This document shows, in pieces, positions 36,860-46,401 of a DNA stretch of 64,000 nt. The notes beneath the pieces were generated by a model that worked only from the letters and a program-made list of their open reading frames with translations, ran no database searches and was not told where the DNA came from. Origin of the DNA: Immundisolibacterales bacterium (GTDB taxonomy: Bacteria > Pseudomonadota > Gammaproteobacteria > HK1); contig JAPOPW010000055.1 of the NCBI GenBank assembly GCA_026712715.1, positions 25,384-89,383 of the forward strand, read 5' to 3'. Every line of letters begins with the position of its first letter. The stretch's first letter is position 1. A program made the translations under genes and the position numbers.

Positions 36860-38937
36860 GGTGAATCCTCGATGCTGATGATGAGGTTGCCCGCCTCGTC
36901 CGGGCGGGCGGTGCTGCCGGGAGGGACGACCGTCGTCGAGTCGCGCTGAAGGACCACCGCGGGGCCGGAGAACAGTTCGCCGACCGGCAGCCGATCGCGA
37001 AGATAGAACGTCATCTCGACGTCGGCGAGCGCGCCGCCCGCGGTGCGGAAGACTCCGCGCCCGCTTCGCACCCGCGCCGCCGCGAGCGACTCGCCGCGGG
37101 GCGCGCGCGGGGCTCCGATGGTCGGGGTGTGCCCGACCCCGACCACCCGCACGTTCACGATCTCGATGGGGCTTTCCTCGAACTCGTGCCCGTACTCGGC
37201 CCGGTGCTGTTCGTGGAAACGGCGAAAGAGCTCCCCGGCCTCCGCCGTCCCGATGTCGCCGGCCGGGAACGGGACCCGGAGCTCGTAGCCCTGGCCGACG
37301 TAGCGAAGATCCCCCGAACGTTCGAAGCCGACCTCCGCCCGGTCCACCCCGTCGTCCCGGAACTGGCTCGCCAGCCCGGACTCGACCGCCGCGAGATCGG
37401 AATTGAGCCGGGCGAGGTCGAGATCGCTGCTCACCTGGAATTCGGTCTTGACCGCATCGTAGCGAAGCTCCGTGGTCAGGAGCCCGACCGCGGAGGTGAT
37501 CCCGGGGAACGGAGGGACGATGACCTCGGGGATCCCGAGCCGTGCCGCCACCTCCACCGCGTGGAGCGGCCCCGCCCCACCGAACGCGACGAGCGAGAAG
37601 TCGCGCGGGTCGACTCCCTTTTGCACCGTGCGCGAGCTGATCGCGTTCGCCATGTTGGCGTTGACGATGGCGACCACCCCTTCCGCCGCCTCACGCTCGT
37701 CGAGCTCCAGGGCACCCGCCAGCCGGGCGACGACGGATCGTGCGGCCCCTTCGTCGAGGGCCATCTCGCCGCCGAGGAAGTAGTCGCGGTCGAGCCGGCC
37801 GAGCACCACGTTGGCGTCGGTGACGGTCGGCTCGGTGCCGCCCCGACCGTAGGCGGCCGGCCCCGGCACCGCGCCGGCGCTCTCCGGCCCCACCCGGAAT
37901 CCCCCGCCCGGGTCGACCCGGGCGATCGAGCCGCCGCCCGCCCCGATGGTGTGGATGTCGATCATCGAGACGAGCACGGGATAGCCGGCAATCCAGGTGT
38001 CGCGCGCCGTCGCCTCGGCGAAGCGGCCCTCGTCGACGATGCCGATGTCGGCGGACGTCCCCCCCATGTCGAAGGTGATGAGCTTGCGCCGCCCCGAGAG
38101 CTCGCCCGTCCATCGTCCGCCGAGGACTCCCGCCGCCGGCCCCGAGAGCAGGGTGGAGACCGGGCGCTCGGACACCGTCCGCACCGTCGCCACCCCGCCG
38201 TTCGAGCTCATGACGTGAAGCTCCGCCGCGACTCCCGCCTCGTCCATGCGAGCGCCGATCCGGCCCATGTAGTCACGCATCTTCGGCCCGATGAAGGCGT
38301 TCATCGCGGTGGTCGTGAACCGTTCGAACTCGCGGAACTGCGGAGACACCGAGGCGGAGGTGGTCACGAAACACGAAGGGTGCTCCTCGCGCACGATGGC
38401 CGCCGCCCGCTCCTCGTGAGACGGGTCGACCCAGGAGAAGAGGAAGCAGACCGCGATCGCCTCGACACCGTCGTCCCGGAGCCGGCGGGCCGCCCGGCGC
38501 ACCGCCTCCTCGTCGAGGGGGACGAGCACCTCGCCCGCGGGCGGGGTGATGCGCTCCGGGACGGTGAGGCGGTGACGGCGGCGCACGAACGGGCGGTCCT
38601 GCCACGGAATCTCCTGCCGGATGGAGTAGTGCTGGGGCCGCTGGTGACGCCCGATGTGAAGGATGTCGCGGTACCCCTCGCTCGTCACCATCCCGGCCCG
38701 CGCACCGTCGTGGGTGAGGACCGCGTTGGTCGCGATGGTGGTGCCGTGGAACAGGTGATCGACCTCGGCCGGCGCGATCGCCTCGCGCTCGCAGAGCCCC
38801 CGCACCGCGTCGAGCATGCCGAGCGAGGGATCGTCCGGGGTCGTCGGCACCTTGTGGATGCGGATATCGCTCGACTCGGTATCGGCGAACACGACGTCCG
38901 TGAACGTCCCGCCGATGTCGACCCCGATGAACTTCAT
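36856..38937 (-). CDS. Hydantoinase A / oxoprolinase, subunit A (copy 1)
   Basis: 693 residues from the ATG at 38937 with GGGAGA upstream; a longer frame exists but this start gives the conserved MKFIGVDIGGTFTDVVFADT, the phosphate-binding opening of the ASKHA-like fold. Further motifs are HGTTIATNAVL, ITFDMGGTSADIGI and VAFGGAGPLHA. It supplies the ATP-using subunit for the B subunit encoded immediately downstream. Confidence 0.92.
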   Translation of the reverse strand: MKFIGVDIGGTFTDVVFADTESSDIRIHKVPTTPDDPSLGMLDAVRGLCEREAIAPAEVDHLFHGTTIATNAVLTHDGARAGMVTSEGYRDILHIGRHQRPQHYSIRQEIPWQDRPFVRRRHRLTVPERITPPAGEVLVPLDEEAVRRAARRLRDDGVEAIAVCFLFSWVDPSHEERAAAIVREEHPSCFVTTSASVSPQFREFERFTTTAMNAFIGPKMRDYMGRIGARMDEAGVAAELHVMSSNGGVATVRTVSERPVSTLLSGPAAGVLGGRWTGELSGRRKLITFDMGGTSADIGIVDEGRFAEATARDTWIAGYPVLVSMIDIHTIGAGGGSIARVDPGGGFRVGPESAGAVPGPAAYGRGGTEPTVTDANVVLGRLDRDYFLGGEMALDEGAARSVVARLAGALELDEREAAEGVVAIVNANMANAISSRTVQKGVDPRDFSLVAFGGAGPLHAVEVAARLGIPEVIVPPFPGITSAVGLLTTELRYDAVKTEFQVSSDLDLARLNSDLAAVESGLASQFRDDGVDRAEVGFERSGDLRYVGQGYELRVPFPAGDIGTAEAGELFRRFHEQHRAEYGHEFEESPIEIVNVRVVGVGHTPTIGAPRAPRGESLAAARVRSGRGVFRTAGGALADVEMTFYLRDRLPVGELFSGPAVVLQRDSTTVVPPGSTARPDEAGNLIISIEDSP

Positions 38938-39100
38938 GGCTTCTCCCGTACCCCGGCTGCGCGCGCCAAGCATAGGGGAACGCCCCGCGCTTGCCAAAGC
39001 GCCGCCGCGGGGCGCCCGGTCGCCTTCGCCCGGGGCGCGGCGCATAATGCGATGCATCGAATGCGCCCGCTTCTCGAGACGAGGGCGCGAGGAGCACGCC

Positions 39101-39610
39101 ATGAATCCGATCGAATCAGCCCGCGGCCGCGCGGTCGTGGTACAGCCCGACGAGGGATGCTCGTGGTGGCAGCCGTTGCCCGCGAACGGGCATGCCGATC
39201 CGAAGCTCGTGCCGGCGGACACCGGCTTCGCGACCCTGTCGATGGGGTATCAGACAATCGCGCCGGGGAGCCGTATCCGCCCCCACTCGCACGGCGACCA
39301 GGTCGAGCTCCAGATCTGCTTCCGGGGCCGCGGACACGCGATCGCGGACGGGGAGCGCCATCCCCTGGTGCCGGGGACCGCGTGCTTTCTCGGACCGGAC
39401 GTCAAGCACGAGATCGTGAACGAGAGCGCCGTCGAGGACCTCGTCATGATGTGGCTCATCTCGCCGGCCGGGCTCGAGGACTTCTTCCGCGCGATCGGCC
39501 GCGAACGGACGCCCGAGGAGCCCGCCCCCGCGCCGTTCGAGCGGCCGTCCGAGGTGGTCGCCATCGAGCGCGACCTCGGCATGAACGACACGACCGCCGG
39601 CGGACGATAG
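39101..39610 (+). CDS. Cupin-domain protein
   Basis: 169 residues, AGGAG before the ATG. A single cupin barrel with metal-site motif RPHSHGDQVELQICFRGRG (the first two His of the HxH...E...H set) and PDVKHEIVNE supplying the last His. It diverges from hyuA copy 1, across 163 bp that includes a -10-like CATAAT at 39043. A small-molecule dioxygenase, isomerase or regulatory role cannot be separated from sequence. Confidence 0.8.
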   Translation: MNPIESARGRAVVVQPDEGCSWWQPLPANGHADPKLVPADTGFATLSMGYQTIAPGSRIRPHSHGDQVELQICFRGRGHAIADGERHPLVPGTACFLGPDVKHEIVNESAVEDLVMMWLISPAGLEDFFRAIGRERTPEEPAPAPFERPSEVVAIERDLGMNDTTAGGR

Positions 39611-39865
39611 CCGCCGCAATCAGGGGGTGTCCCGCCCGCATGGCCTCGTCGGCCACGGGCGCCCGCGTCCTCCTCGCTGTCGAATGCGACCCCCGGCCCG
39701 CCTGCCTGAAGCCTTCCGGTCCGCCTGCGGCCCCACCGGCAGGGCGTCGCGTCCCCGACCGGGCGCGAGGCGTCCGCCCCGATCCCGCGAGCGGACGACG
39801 CGCCCGCTTCCCGTCGCCCGCTTCCAGGTGGTGAATTCGCGAAACGTTCATGTGAAAATGTGAGA

Positions 39866-40108
39866 ATGAAAAATATCACAGTCACCGTGGACGACAATGT
39901 CCATCGCCGGGCCCGCGTCAGGGCCGCCGAGCTCGACACCTCGGTATCGGCGGTGGTTCGCGAGTTTCTGGTCCGCTGGTCGGGCGAGGAGACCGAGTTC
40001 GAACGGCGCAAACGCCTTCAGACCGAAACGCTGAACCAGATCGAAACCTTCCGCGCTGGAGATCGGCTATCGAGGGACGACGTCCACCGACGTGTCCTCC
40101 TTCGTTGA
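39866..40108 (+). CDS. vapB: Ribbon-helix-helix antitoxin (VapB type)
   Basis: 80 residues from the ATG at 39866 (a GTG at 39860 is also in frame). The N-terminus MKNITVTVDDNVHRRARVRA is a ribbon-helix-helix DNA-binding strand and helix, followed by a charged toxin-binding tail. It overlaps the PIN toxin gene by 17 bp, the usual antitoxin-first order. An AT-rich patch with TTCATG and AATGAA half-sites at 39845-39870 may be the autoregulatory operator. Confidence 0.85.
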   Translation: MKNITVTVDDNVHRRARVRAAELDTSVSAVVREFLVRWSGEETEFERRKRLQTETLNQIETFRAGDRLSRDDVHRRVLLR

Positions 40109-40517
40109 CACCAACGTCCTCCTGTATGCGGTGAGCACCGCGGGAGATGAGGCGAACAAGCGGAAGGTCGCGCGGGACATTCTGGAGCGCGACGACCTCG
40201 TGCTCTCGGTGCAGGTCCTCCAGGAGTTCTACGCGCAAGCCACTCGACCCACGAAGCCGGACCGCCTCGAGCACGAGCCCGCCACGGCGCTGATCGAGTC
40301 CTGGCTGCGATTTCGGGTGATGGAAACGACGGTCGCGCTGGTGCAGAGCGCGCTGGCAAGCGCGCTGCGCTGGCGCATCTCCTACTGGGACGCCGCGATC
40401 GTCGAAGCGGCCCGGTTCGGGGGCTGTCCGACCCTGCTCTCGGAGGACCTGCAGTCGGGCATGAGCTTCGCCGGCGTGACCGTGGTGAATCCCTTCGCCG
40501 CGCAAGGCGCCGGGTAG
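40092..40517 (+). CDS. vapC: PIN-domain toxin (VapC type)
   Basis: 141 residues from a GTG at 40092. The PIN nuclease acidic residues are D6 (SFVDTNVLLYA), E45 (VLQEFYAQA), D100 (SYWDAAIVEAA) and D119 (LLSEDLQ). VapC toxins cut tRNA or rRNA when freed from antitoxin. The pair stands alone between catabolic genes and is a typical mobile addiction module. Confidence 0.9.
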   Translation: MSSFVDTNVLLYAVSTAGDEANKRKVARDILERDDLVLSVQVLQEFYAQATRPTKPDRLEHEPATALIESWLRFRVMETTVALVQSALASALRWRISYWDAAIVEAARFGGCPTLLSEDLQSGMSFAGVTVVNPFAAQGAG

Positions 40518-40570
40518 CCCCGGGGTGGCCCCGCCCGGGATCGATGGCCGCCGCCGCCCCGCCGGCGCGG

Positions 40571-41008
40571 CTACGGGCGCGGGGCGGATTCGATCAGCCG
40601 CTTGATCACGCGGATCTCGCTCTCGTGGCCCGCCTTGAGGGTCTCCCAGCGAGCGTCGTCCATGGTCTCGAGGCGCCACGCAACCAGTGAGACCACGCAG
40701 GACCGGGGGTCGGCCTCGAGGGCGTGTCCGGGAACGACGCGGACCATGATCCGTGGCACGAGCGAGTCGCGATCGGGCCCCAGGTGGTAATGGATCGTCG
40801 CGCGGTTCCGATCCGGGTCGATTCGCGCCCAGATCGGCTGACTCGTCCCCGGGATGGCGCCTTCGATCGCGCCGTCGGGGTGAACCGTGGTCTCGCCCAT
40901 GCCGACGGCCCAGAGCGAGAGGTCCTGCGGCGACGCGAGGAACGCCATGGCGGCCTCGGCGGGCCGATCGATGCCGATCGAGCAGATGTGGGCGCGCCCG
41001 TCGTCCAC
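40571..41008 (-). CDS. SRPBCC-like small protein
   Basis: 145 residues from a GTG at 41008, two bases after the hyuB copy 2 stop, so it is probably the third gene of that operon. The pattern of strands with a C-terminal helix (ETLKAGHESEIRVIKRLIES) and the RPAEAAMAFLASPQDLSLW opening fit the START/SRPBCC fold. No catalytic residues can be named. It may bind a hydrophobic or cyclic substrate related to the hydantoinase reaction. Confidence 0.65.
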   Translation of the reverse strand: MDDGRAHICSIGIDRPAEAAMAFLASPQDLSLWAVGMGETTVHPDGAIEGAIPGTSQPIWARIDPDRNRATIHYHLGPDRDSLVPRIMVRVVPGHALEADPRSCVVSLVAWRLETMDDARWETLKAGHESEIRVIKRLIESAPRP

Positions 41009-41010
41009 GC

Positions 41011-42759
41011 CTACCCGTCCTCCGGCGGCGGCTCGAAGTCGTAGTCGCGCCTCGCGCCGTCCCGGGTGACGTACCCCGCTTCGAGGTCCGCGCGGACGAG
41101 CGCGGCTTCCCGCTGCCGGGGGGCCCCGAGCCCGCCGCCGCCCGGCAGCTCCACGATCAGCCGGTCGCCGGCCGGTACGGTGTGGACCCCCTTGTCGCTG
41201 AAACGCGGGCCGGACTCGAGGCGCGCGATGCCGCTTCGCCCGGCCTGCCCCCCATCCCGGCCGCGCGGCGGATTGCGCATGCGGTCGAAGGTGGCGGCGG
41301 AGACGGTGAACGGATGCTCCTCGGCGCTGCCGACTTCGATGATCTGGCCGAGCCCGCCCCGGAAGGCGCCGGCGCCGCCCGAATCGGGAAGGAACTCCTT
41401 GCGCCAGAAGACGAGCGGCGACTCGCACTCGGTGACCTCGACGGGAATGGCGCCGACCCCGCTCGGAAACGCGGTCACCGACAGGCCGTCCTTCCCCGGC
41501 CGCGCCCCGATGCCGCCCATGCCGACGTTCATCACGTTGAAGCGCGAGGCGTTCTCGCCGGGGGCATCGCCTGCGTTCGCGCCCGCGTTCGCGAAGGGGA
41601 GCACCCAGATGCTGCCCGCGCTCTCGGCCGGAATCTTGCCGGGCAGAGCCTGCGCGAGACAGCCGAAGGCCACGTCCGCCAGCATCTGGCCGATGACGTG
41701 GCGCGCCGTCACCGGGCTCGGGTGCACCGGGTGGACCGCCGATCCCGGCTCCGCGACGGTCCGGAAGACGCTCAGCGAGCCGTGGTTGTTCGGCACCGCC
41801 GGCGCCACGATGCACTTGAGGCCGAAGCACGTGTAGGCCTCCGTATAGCACAGGGGCGAGTTGATCCCGTAGGCCGAGGCGCGCGACGTGCCGCCGTAGT
41901 CGAACACGATCTCCTCGTCCGAGACCGCCATCTCGGCCTTGATGAAGACCGGCTCGTCGTACCCGTCGAGCTCCATCTCGGTGCGGTACCGTCCGTTCGG
42001 AACCGCCTGCATCGCCTTCAGCATCGCGTCGCGCGAGCTCTCGACGATGTAGTCCGCGAGCGGCCCGATGCCCGTCAGGTCGAACTCCGCCATCATCTCG
42101 AGGAGCCGCTCGGCGCCGGTGTCGTTGCAGCTCACGAGGGACAGGATGTCCCCCCTCACCTCGACCGGGTTGCGGGTGTTGGCGAGCAGGATGGTCATCA
42201 GGTCGTCGTTGAGGGCACCCCCGTCGCGCAGCTTCATGTGAGGGATCAGCACGCCCTCCTCGTGGATCGACTTCGCCTCGGCGGAGAATCCGCGCCCGCC
42301 GACGTCGATGACGTGGCAGGTGGACGCGAGCAGCGCGACCGGCCTGCCGTCGGCGCAGGCGGGAGACACGACCACGAAGTCGAACAGATGCCCGGTGCCG
42401 AGCCAGGGGTCGTTCGTGACGAAGACGTCGCCCGGGCGCATCGTCGCGACCGGAAACCGCACCAGGAAGTGCTCCACCGCCCGGGCCATCGTGTTGACGT
42501 GCCCGGGGGTGCCGGTCACCGCCTGGGCAATCATGCGCCCCTCGAGATCGTAGATCCCGGCGGAGAGGTCGCCCGCCTCGCGCACGACGGAGCCGAAGGC
42601 GGTGCGCAGAATCGTCTGCGCCTGCTCCTCCACCACCGCGACGAGCCGGTTCCACATCACCTGGCGGTGGATCGCGTCGATCGGGGCGCCGGCCGTTGTC
42701 GACTCCCCGGACGGGACCGGCCCTCGGGACGGTGCGGGCAGCCCGGACGTCGCGGTCAT
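41011..42759 (-). CDS. Hydantoinase B / oxoprolinase, subunit B (copy 2)
   Basis: 582 residues from the ATG at 42759 with GGAGGAG upstream; the open frame continues upstream only as an antisense-like shadow. HyuB signatures are VTNDPWLGTGHLFDFVVVSP, VDEEIVFDYGG-like text, and PAVPNNHGSLSVF. It ends with ELPGGGGLGAPRQREAALVR, the family C-terminal motif. The start overlaps the hyuA copy 2 stop (ATGA). It is only distantly similar to copy 1, so the two systems probably act on different cyclic amides. Confidence 0.92.
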   Translation of the reverse strand: MTATSGLPAPSRGPVPSGESTTAGAPIDAIHRQVMWNRLVAVVEEQAQTILRTAFGSVVREAGDLSAGIYDLEGRMIAQAVTGTPGHVNTMARAVEHFLVRFPVATMRPGDVFVTNDPWLGTGHLFDFVVVSPACADGRPVALLASTCHVIDVGGRGFSAEAKSIHEEGVLIPHMKLRDGGALNDDLMTILLANTRNPVEVRGDILSLVSCNDTGAERLLEMMAEFDLTGIGPLADYIVESSRDAMLKAMQAVPNGRYRTEMELDGYDEPVFIKAEMAVSDEEIVFDYGGTSRASAYGINSPLCYTEAYTCFGLKCIVAPAVPNNHGSLSVFRTVAEPGSAVHPVHPSPVTARHVIGQMLADVAFGCLAQALPGKIPAESAGSIWVLPFANAGANAGDAPGENASRFNVMNVGMGGIGARPGKDGLSVTAFPSGVGAIPVEVTECESPLVFWRKEFLPDSGGAGAFRGGLGQIIEVGSAEEHPFTVSAATFDRMRNPPRGRDGGQAGRSGIARLESGPRFSDKGVHTVPAGDRLIVELPGGGGLGAPRQREAALVRADLEAGYVTRDGARRDYDFEPPPEDG

Positions 42760-44852
42760 CGGGCTCCTCCGGCCCGGTTGTCCATGACGATATACCCGAG
42801 TGAATTGAGGACGGCGCTGAAGTCCGCGGGGACGAAGGTCGAGGTCTCGTCCTCCGCGATGATCGCGGGCCCCGTCACCTCCTCGCCGGGCGCGAGCTCG
42901 AAGCGCGGATAGACCGGGCAGCTCACGACCGCGCCGAACGCCCCGTCGTAGATATCGCGCATCGAGGCCGCACGGGCCGGGGAGCGGACCTCCGGAACCT
43001 TCGCCCGCCCGGCGGGCGGCGCCCGGGTCGCGACGGTCACCGACCACGAGACGCTCTGGATGTCGAGCCCGTCGATGGTGAGCCCGTAGACGGCCCGGTA
43101 TCGGTCCTCGAACCGGGCCTTGAGCCGCCGGCCGTGGTCCTGGGTGAGCGGTCCGTCGTCGAGCGCGATCCGAAGGTCGTGGCCCTGGCCCGCGTACCGC
43201 AGCTCGACGATCCGCGAGAGCGCGAGGTCCGCCCCCGACGGCGCGCCGGCGCGGACCGCCTCCGTCGCTTCCGCGCGCATTTCGTCGAGCATCGCGTTGA
43301 TTGCTTCGGCATCGAACTCGCGGAAGTCGACCGGCCGCGACCGCACCACCTCGAAGGCGATCGGCGCGAGCAGGAACCCGATCGCCGACCCCACCCCGGC
43401 CCCCCTCGGGATCACGACCCGCTCGATCCCGAGCTTCTGCGCGAGCCTTCCCGCGTGCAGGGGCGCCCCGCCGCCGAACGCGACCATCGTGTGCCGTCCG
43501 ATGACCCTGCCCCGCTCGATCGCGTGGACCCGCGAGGCGTTCGCCATGTTCTCGTCCACCATTTCGACCACCCCGACGGCGGGCCAGTGCCCGTCGAGCC
43601 CGAGGCGCCCGCCGACGTCTCGGGCGAGCGCCTCCTCCGCCCGAGCCGAATCGAGGCCGATCCTGCCGCCCGCGAACCGGTCGGGGTCGAGCTTTCCGAG
43701 CACGAGGTTGGCGTCCGTCACGGTGGCCTGCGCCCCGCCCCGCCCGTAGCAGGCCGGACCCGGCTCGGAGCCTGCGCTCGCCGGCCCGACCAGGAGCCGG
43801 TTCATGTCGTCGACCCGCGCGATCGATCCGCCGCCCGCGCCGATCTCCACCATCTCGATGACCGGAATGCGGACGGGCAAGCCGCTCCCCTTGAGATCCC
43901 GGTAGCGGCGCGCGACCTCGAAGGTCCTCGACCGTTCCGGGGTGCCGTTCTCGATGAGGCATATCTTCGCCGTCGTGCCGCCCATGTCGAGGGAGAGGGC
44001 CTCCGCGAGCCCACACTCGCGGGCCACGTGAGCGGCGAGGATCGCGCCCCCCGCGGGCCCCGACTCGACGAGCCGGATGGGGAACCGGGCCGCACTCTCG
44101 ACGGTGGTGACCCCGCCCCCCGACATCATGAGGTAGAACGGGCAGGTCATGCCCCGTTCGACGAGCCCCTCCTGCAGCCGGTGGAGGTAGCCCGAGATGA
44201 GGGGCCGGACGTAGGCGTTGGCGCAGGTCGTCGAGAAGCGCTCGAACTCGCGCATCTCCGGACAGACCTCGCTCGACAGGCAGACCGTCACGCCGGGGAG
44301 CTCGGCGGCCAGCACCTCGCGGATCGCCTGCTCGTGGGCGGGATGGGCCCAGGCGTGCAGCAGGCCGACCGCCACCGCCTCGACCCCCACCGCCCGGCAG
44401 GAAGCGGCGATCGTGCGGACCTCCCCGAGGTCCAGGGGAAGCAGCACCCGCCCGCGCGCCGACACCCGCTCCGCGACCTCGTGCCGGAGCGTGCGCGGCA
44501 CCAGGGGCTCCGGCTTGTCCATGAAGATGTCGTACTGCTCGAAGCGCTTCTCGAGCCCCATCTCCAGGATGTCGCGAAAGCCCCGGGTGGTGAGAAACGC
44601 GGTGCGTGCGCCCTTGCGCTCGATGAGCGCGTTGGTGGCGAGGGTCGTGCCGTGGACGAAGACGCCGGCGTCCCCGGGCACGGCCCCGCTCCGGTCCAGC
44701 ACGAGCGCGAGAGCCTCGAAAACGCCCGTCTCGGGCGTTCGCGGGGTCGTCAGCACCTTCGCGGTGTGGCGGCCGTTCGGCCCGTCGAGAACGACGTCCG
44801 TGAACGTGCCGCCGATATCGGCCGCGAGCCGCACCGGCGGATCAACCCGCAT
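42756..44852 (-). CDS. Hydantoinase A / oxoprolinase, subunit A (copy 2)
   Basis: 698 residues starting MRVDPPVRLAADIGGTFTD, with VHGTTLATNALIERKG, LDMGGTTAKICLIENG and VAFGGGAPLHAGRLAQ as HyuA landmarks. It is the first gene of a three-gene run with hyuB copy 2 and the SRPBCC-like gene, transcribed away from kynureninase. Confidence 0.92.
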   Translation of the reverse strand: MRVDPPVRLAADIGGTFTDVVLDGPNGRHTAKVLTTPRTPETGVFEALALVLDRSGAVPGDAGVFVHGTTLATNALIERKGARTAFLTTRGFRDILEMGLEKRFEQYDIFMDKPEPLVPRTLRHEVAERVSARGRVLLPLDLGEVRTIAASCRAVGVEAVAVGLLHAWAHPAHEQAIREVLAAELPGVTVCLSSEVCPEMREFERFSTTCANAYVRPLISGYLHRLQEGLVERGMTCPFYLMMSGGGVTTVESAARFPIRLVESGPAGGAILAAHVARECGLAEALSLDMGGTTAKICLIENGTPERSRTFEVARRYRDLKGSGLPVRIPVIEMVEIGAGGGSIARVDDMNRLLVGPASAGSEPGPACYGRGGAQATVTDANLVLGKLDPDRFAGGRIGLDSARAEEALARDVGGRLGLDGHWPAVGVVEMVDENMANASRVHAIERGRVIGRHTMVAFGGGAPLHAGRLAQKLGIERVVIPRGAGVGSAIGFLLAPIAFEVVRSRPVDFREFDAEAINAMLDEMRAEATEAVRAGAPSGADLALSRIVELRYAGQGHDLRIALDDGPLTQDHGRRLKARFEDRYRAVYGLTIDGLDIQSVSWSVTVATRAPPAGRAKVPEVRSPARAASMRDIYDGAFGAVVSCPVYPRFELAPGEEVTGPAIIAEDETSTFVPADFSAVLNSLGYIVMDNRAGGAR

Positions 44853-45156
44853 GTCTCACCAATCTCCTGCTGCGGCCCCAAATCGGTCACGATGTCGGGC
44901 CGTGCTCCCACGGGCCGTCTCGAACGCTTCCTCACCACGAAGACCAGCGACGCATGCGGATCGACGACCTTCGACATCGTCCGTGCTGCCCGCCGTCATG
45001 ATCGCGAAACGCCCCCCTCGGGCCGGGCGGCATGCTATCGGCGGTTCTTCATTTCTTGCAAGCGAATCGCGGATATGAAATTAATGCGCGCGGGCGCCGC
45101 CCGCCCGGACGGCGCTCGACCCGCCGCCCGCCGCAAAGAACCGAGGCCCCGCCGCC
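44853..45156. other. Divergent intergenic region
   Basis: These 304 bp separate hyuA copy 2 from kynureninase. They contain an AT-richer patch at about 45046-45086 (cttcatttcttgcaag, then gatatgaaattaat) that is the most likely promoter area for kynU, though no well-spaced -35/-10 pair stands out. No coding sequence was recognised. Confidence 0.4.
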
Positions 45157-46401
45157 GTGCACACCCTTGAAACCTGCCGCGCGCTGGACCGCCGCGACCC
45201 CCTCGCCCGCCACGCGGACCGGTTCGCACGGGCCGAATCGGGGGCCATCCACTTCGACGCCAACTCCATGGGCGCCATGCCGGTGGACGCCCCGGAACGG
45301 ATCCGGCGGGTGATGACGGAGTGCTGGCGGGACAAGAGCCGCCGGGCGTGGACGAGCGAGGGCTGGGTGGAGCGTCCCCGGCAGCTCGGCGCCGACATCT
45401 GCCACCTCGTCGGGGCGCGCCCGGGGGACGTGGTGGTCTGCGACAACACCACCGTCAACCTCTTCAAGATCCTGAGCTACGCCTGGAAGCTGCGGCGCGG
45501 GGGCGGCGTCATCCTCACCGAGTCCCACAACTTTCCGACCGACCTGCACGTCGCCCAGGGCTTCGTGCGGCTGCTCGCGGACCTCGGGGTCGAGGCCCGG
45601 GTGAGGACCGCGGAGAGCCGTGACCGGGTCGAGGCGATGCTCGATCGGGACGTCGCGATCCTCTACCTCACCCAGACCGACTACCGCTCGAGTGAGCGGT
45701 GGGACATCGCGGAGATGAACGAACGCGCCCACGCCGTCGGCGCGCTGACGGTCTGGGACCTGTCGCACTCCGCGGGCGCCGTCGACGTCGACCTCGCGGG
45801 CGCCGGGACCGACTTCGCGGTGGGATGCGGATACAAGTACCTCTGCGGTGGACCGGGGGGACCTGCGTTCCTGTACGTGAACCCCATCCACCAGGACGGC
45901 ACGTGGCCGACCATCTCCGGCTGGATGGGGCACGCGAAGTGGGACCAGTTCCTCACCGAGTACGAGCCGGACCCGGGAGCGGCCCGCCACCTGACCGGCA
46001 CCCCGCCGGTCATCGCCAACGAGGTCTTCGCGGCCGCGGCGGAGATCTGGCGCGAGGTCGACCGCAAGGACATGGCGCGCAAGCACGAGTCGCTCACCGA
46101 GACCCTCATCGCCCTCCTCGAGCAGGAGTGCGGCCCCCTCGGGGTCGGCATCAACTCCCCGCGGGAGTACCGGAATCGGGGCGGCCACGTGTCGTTCAGC
46201 CACCCCGGCGCGGGCCCGGTCTCCGAGGCGCTGACGGACCACGGCCTGCTCTCATCCTTCCGCTACCCGAACTCCATCCGTCTCGGCATGAGCCCGCTGT
46301 ATCACCGCCACGAGGACGTGTGGGAGGCGGTCGCGATCATCAAGGACGTGCTCGCGCGCGAAGCGTGGCGGGACCCGATGTACCAGGTCGTCTCCATCTG
46401 A
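45157..46401 (+). CDS. kynU: Kynureninase (PLP-dependent, aminotransferase class V)
   Basis: 414 residues from a GTG start. The fold matches kynureninase: IHFDANSMGAMPVDAP near the front, WDLSHSAGAVDVDL with D201 and H204, and the Schiff-base lysine K227 in AVGCGYKYLCGGPGGPAF. The enzyme cleaves kynurenine to anthranilate, or 3-hydroxykynurenine to 3-hydroxyanthranilate, plus alanine. No kynA or kynB is beside it. The TGA stop shares a base with the ATG of a CDGSH-cupin gene, implying a shared pathway. Confidence 0.9.
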   Translation: MHTLETCRALDRRDPLARHADRFARAESGAIHFDANSMGAMPVDAPERIRRVMTECWRDKSRRAWTSEGWVERPRQLGADICHLVGARPGDVVVCDNTTVNLFKILSYAWKLRRGGGVILTESHNFPTDLHVAQGFVRLLADLGVEARVRTAESRDRVEAMLDRDVAILYLTQTDYRSSERWDIAEMNERAHAVGALTVWDLSHSAGAVDVDLAGAGTDFAVGCGYKYLCGGPGGPAFLYVNPIHQDGTWPTISGWMGHAKWDQFLTEYEPDPGAARHLTGTPPVIANEVFAAAAEIWREVDRKDMARKHESLTETLIALLEQECGPLGVGINSPREYRNRGGHVSFSHPGAGPVSEALTDHGLLSSFRYPNSIRLGMSPLYHRHEDVWEAVAIIKDVLAREAWRDPMYQVVSI

